Made by a program: the position numbers and the translations under genes | The notes under the pieces: model-generated | What the model was told of the DNA's origin: nothing | What the model saw: only the letters and a program-made list of their open reading frames with translations | The model's database searches: none | In this document: one piece after another, positions 21,448 through 22,429 of the stretch | How positions within the stretch are numbered: position 1 is the stretch's first letter | Layout: each line of letters opens with the position of its first letter | NCBI GenBank assembly: GCA_900551675.1 | Contig: URXH01000024.1 | Coordinates: forward strand, 1 to 22,429 | Length of the DNA stretch: 22,429 nucleotides | Direction of reading: 5' to 3' | From: an uncultured bacterium | GTDB taxonomy: Bacteria > Cyanobacteriota > Vampirovibrionia > Gastranaerophilales > Gastranaerophilaceae

Positions 21448-22386
21448 TTATTCTTCTTCTTCTTTCTCTTTCCCAAATAATTGATTATAATTTTTTCTTA
21501 CTGCTGTATCAAAGATATTTGAAGATTGATCAACCATGCTCTGAGACCAAAATTCATAGTCTTTTGATGTAATTTTCCCGTCAAGATCTTTTTCAGCCTT
21601 GCCGCTAGAATCGCTATCAAATGTTGCCATTGCCGCAGCCATTTCTTTCCAGTCAAGTTTATTGTCGCCATTTTGGTCTAATTTTGAAAAAGCAATTTGG
21701 CCTTTTTCAAAAGCTTTATTTCGTTCTGCAGCGGTTGCATCAGATGATAATTGCTTCATTTCATAATTTACAAATTCGTCCGCAGAAATCTCACCATTAG
21801 AATTACCCATCTTATCTATATCTGCGAGGAAGGATTTGCTTAATTCGCTTACATCTTTTTTGTATTCATCTTTATCTTTAGGGGTTGATATAGTGTATGA
21901 TTTATCATCTATAGCATTACCTTTTTCATCGACTAATTCATGTGTCCCTTTATTAAATTCTTGTCCTTTTGTTGTATCTTGATTTTTGTCGATATCTCCT
22001 GCATATTCATTATCAGTCTTCTGTTGAGCGAGCTGTTGAGATTGCATGATATTCTGCTGTTGTATTGCTGCAAGGCTGTTCATTTTAGCCTGTTGCGCTA
22101 ATTGAAATCCCCACTGATATGCCATAGCGTTTCCATATTGAGTGTTCATTGTATTAAGCATATTTGTTGGACTAAATACTCCAATACCCAATGGATTTGA
22201 CATTGGATTAAACATTGAAGGCATACCAAATCCCATTCCGCCGCCGAAACATCCACCGCCCAGGCCAAAGATACTTCCTCCGCAGCAATTAGTGCTGTTC
22301 CTTAAAACGTAGCTTGTTGTTGCAGTTTGCATTAGGCCTGAGCCTAATTTTTGAAATGCGTTACCTATGTTTGCCCAATTTGTCAT
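21448..22386 (-). CDS. EF-hand protein with glycine-rich N-terminus (family member C)
   Basis: The 312-residue protein begins with a short amphipathic stretch (1-30) and a Gly/Cys/Met-rich zone (31-75; NCCGGS and GGGCFGGGMGFGM). A Gln-rich helix follows (95-123), then a mixed region, then calcium-binding-type loops. Loop 2 is canonical: DQNGDNKLDWKE (237-248). Loop 3, near 265-276, contains DLDGKITSKD, and a degenerate first loop lies near 191-204 (NSNGEISADE). The tail is acidic (KEKEEEE). No signal peptide is present. Calcium binding is likely from the loop residues; the role is unknown. CGGAGAG lies before the ATG, and the same AT-rich promoter element as in members A and B is found upstream. 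It converges on csaB with only 8 bp between them. Confidence 0.8.
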   Translation of the reverse strand: MTNWANIGNAFQKLGSGLMQTATTSYVLRNSTNCCGGSIFGLGGGCFGGGMGFGMPSMFNPMSNPLGIGVFSPTNMLNTMNTQYGNAMAYQWGFQLAQQAKMNSLAAIQQQNIMQSQQLAQQKTDNEYAGDIDKNQDTTKGQEFNKGTHELVDEKGNAIDDKSYTISTPKDKDEYKKDVSELSKSFLADIDKMGNSNGEISADEFVNYEMKQLSSDATAAERNKAFEKGQIAFSKLDQNGDNKLDWKEMAAAMATFDSDSSGKAEKDLDGKITSKDYEFWSQSMVDQSSNIFDTAVRKNYNQLFGKEKEEEE

Positions 22387-22413
22387 TATACTCTCCGATT
22401 TTATATCTTATAT

Positions 22414-22428
22414 ATATAAAATATATAT
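22414..22428 (-). promoter_or_regulatory. Shared AT-rich promoter element, copy C
   Basis: ATATAAAATATATAT differs by one base from copies A and B and begins 27 nt before the ATG at 22386. The window ends before the position where ATTGC would be expected. Confidence 0.5.
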
Positions 22429-22429
22429 T

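Noticed and set aside
1..22429. CRISPR array, tRNA or rRNA genes
   Set aside because: No regularly spaced direct repeats and no cloverleaf or rRNA-like sequence were seen on either strand.

Overview
This window appears to join DNA from two different bacteria across a mobile element. Positions 1 to about 1490 are GC-rich (roughly 55-60% by eye) and carry a Firmicutes-type PTS block on the minus strand: the start of ptsI, ptsH (HPr) and a Cof-type HAD phosphatase. The style resembles the Faecalibacterium/Subdoligranulum group of gut Clostridia, which is recognition rather than a measured result. From about 6610 to the end the DNA is AT-rich (about one third GC by eye). It carries a coherent set of genes that looks like a non-photosynthetic relative of Cyanobacteria, for example Gastranaerophilales/Melainabacteria: a CHASE2 adenylate cyclase, a RecG with a cyanobacteria-like N-terminal extension, a CsaB-type pyruvyl transferase, RarA, bL28 and several lineage-specific proteins. 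Core genes of two such different genomes are not expected on one chromosome, so an assembly join through a shared mobile element is the simplest explanation.

Between them (about 1530-6610) lies a small Tn916-family integrative mobilizable element. On the plus strand it has a MobT/Rep_trans relaxase, a Tn916-type excisionase and a tyrosine integrase. On the minus strand it has two XRE regulators, one with membrane segments. The ends carry paired TACCACGA arm-type repeats and an imperfect terminal inverted repeat. A divergent promoter pair with back-to-back -35 boxes and a long, highly structured leader (probable oriT) separate the regulator from the relaxase. No conjugation pore genes and no resistance cargo are present.

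The AT-rich right flank reads as follows. A minus-strand group runs from 8128 down to 6653: a MerR-like HTH/coiled-coil protein, a small cysteine-rich gene broken in a homopolymer, and a YkgJ-family cysteine-cluster protein with its own promoter. Then come a TonB-C-domain envelope protein (+), bL28 (-), a membrane-anchored LysM protein (+), RarA (-), a sugar-type ABC solute-binding protein (+), a glycine/cysteine-rich small protein (-), a glycine-rich protein with coiled coil and LysM-like motif (-), RecG and the CHASE2 cyclase (- strand, overlapping), a plus-strand operon eda-kdgK-csaB, and an EF-hand protein with a glycine-rich N-terminus (-).

The most interesting signal is a set of three minus-strand genes (12717-13163, 13356-14411, 21448-22386). 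They encode unrelated C-terminal parts, but each has a glycine/aromatic/cysteine-rich patch and no signal peptide. All three carry a nearly identical 15-bp AT-rich element (ATATAAAGTATATAT on the plus strand) 27-30 nt upstream of the start codon. In the two where upstream sequence is available it is followed at identical spacing by ATTGC. This looks like an uncharacterised regulon of exported or structural proteins.
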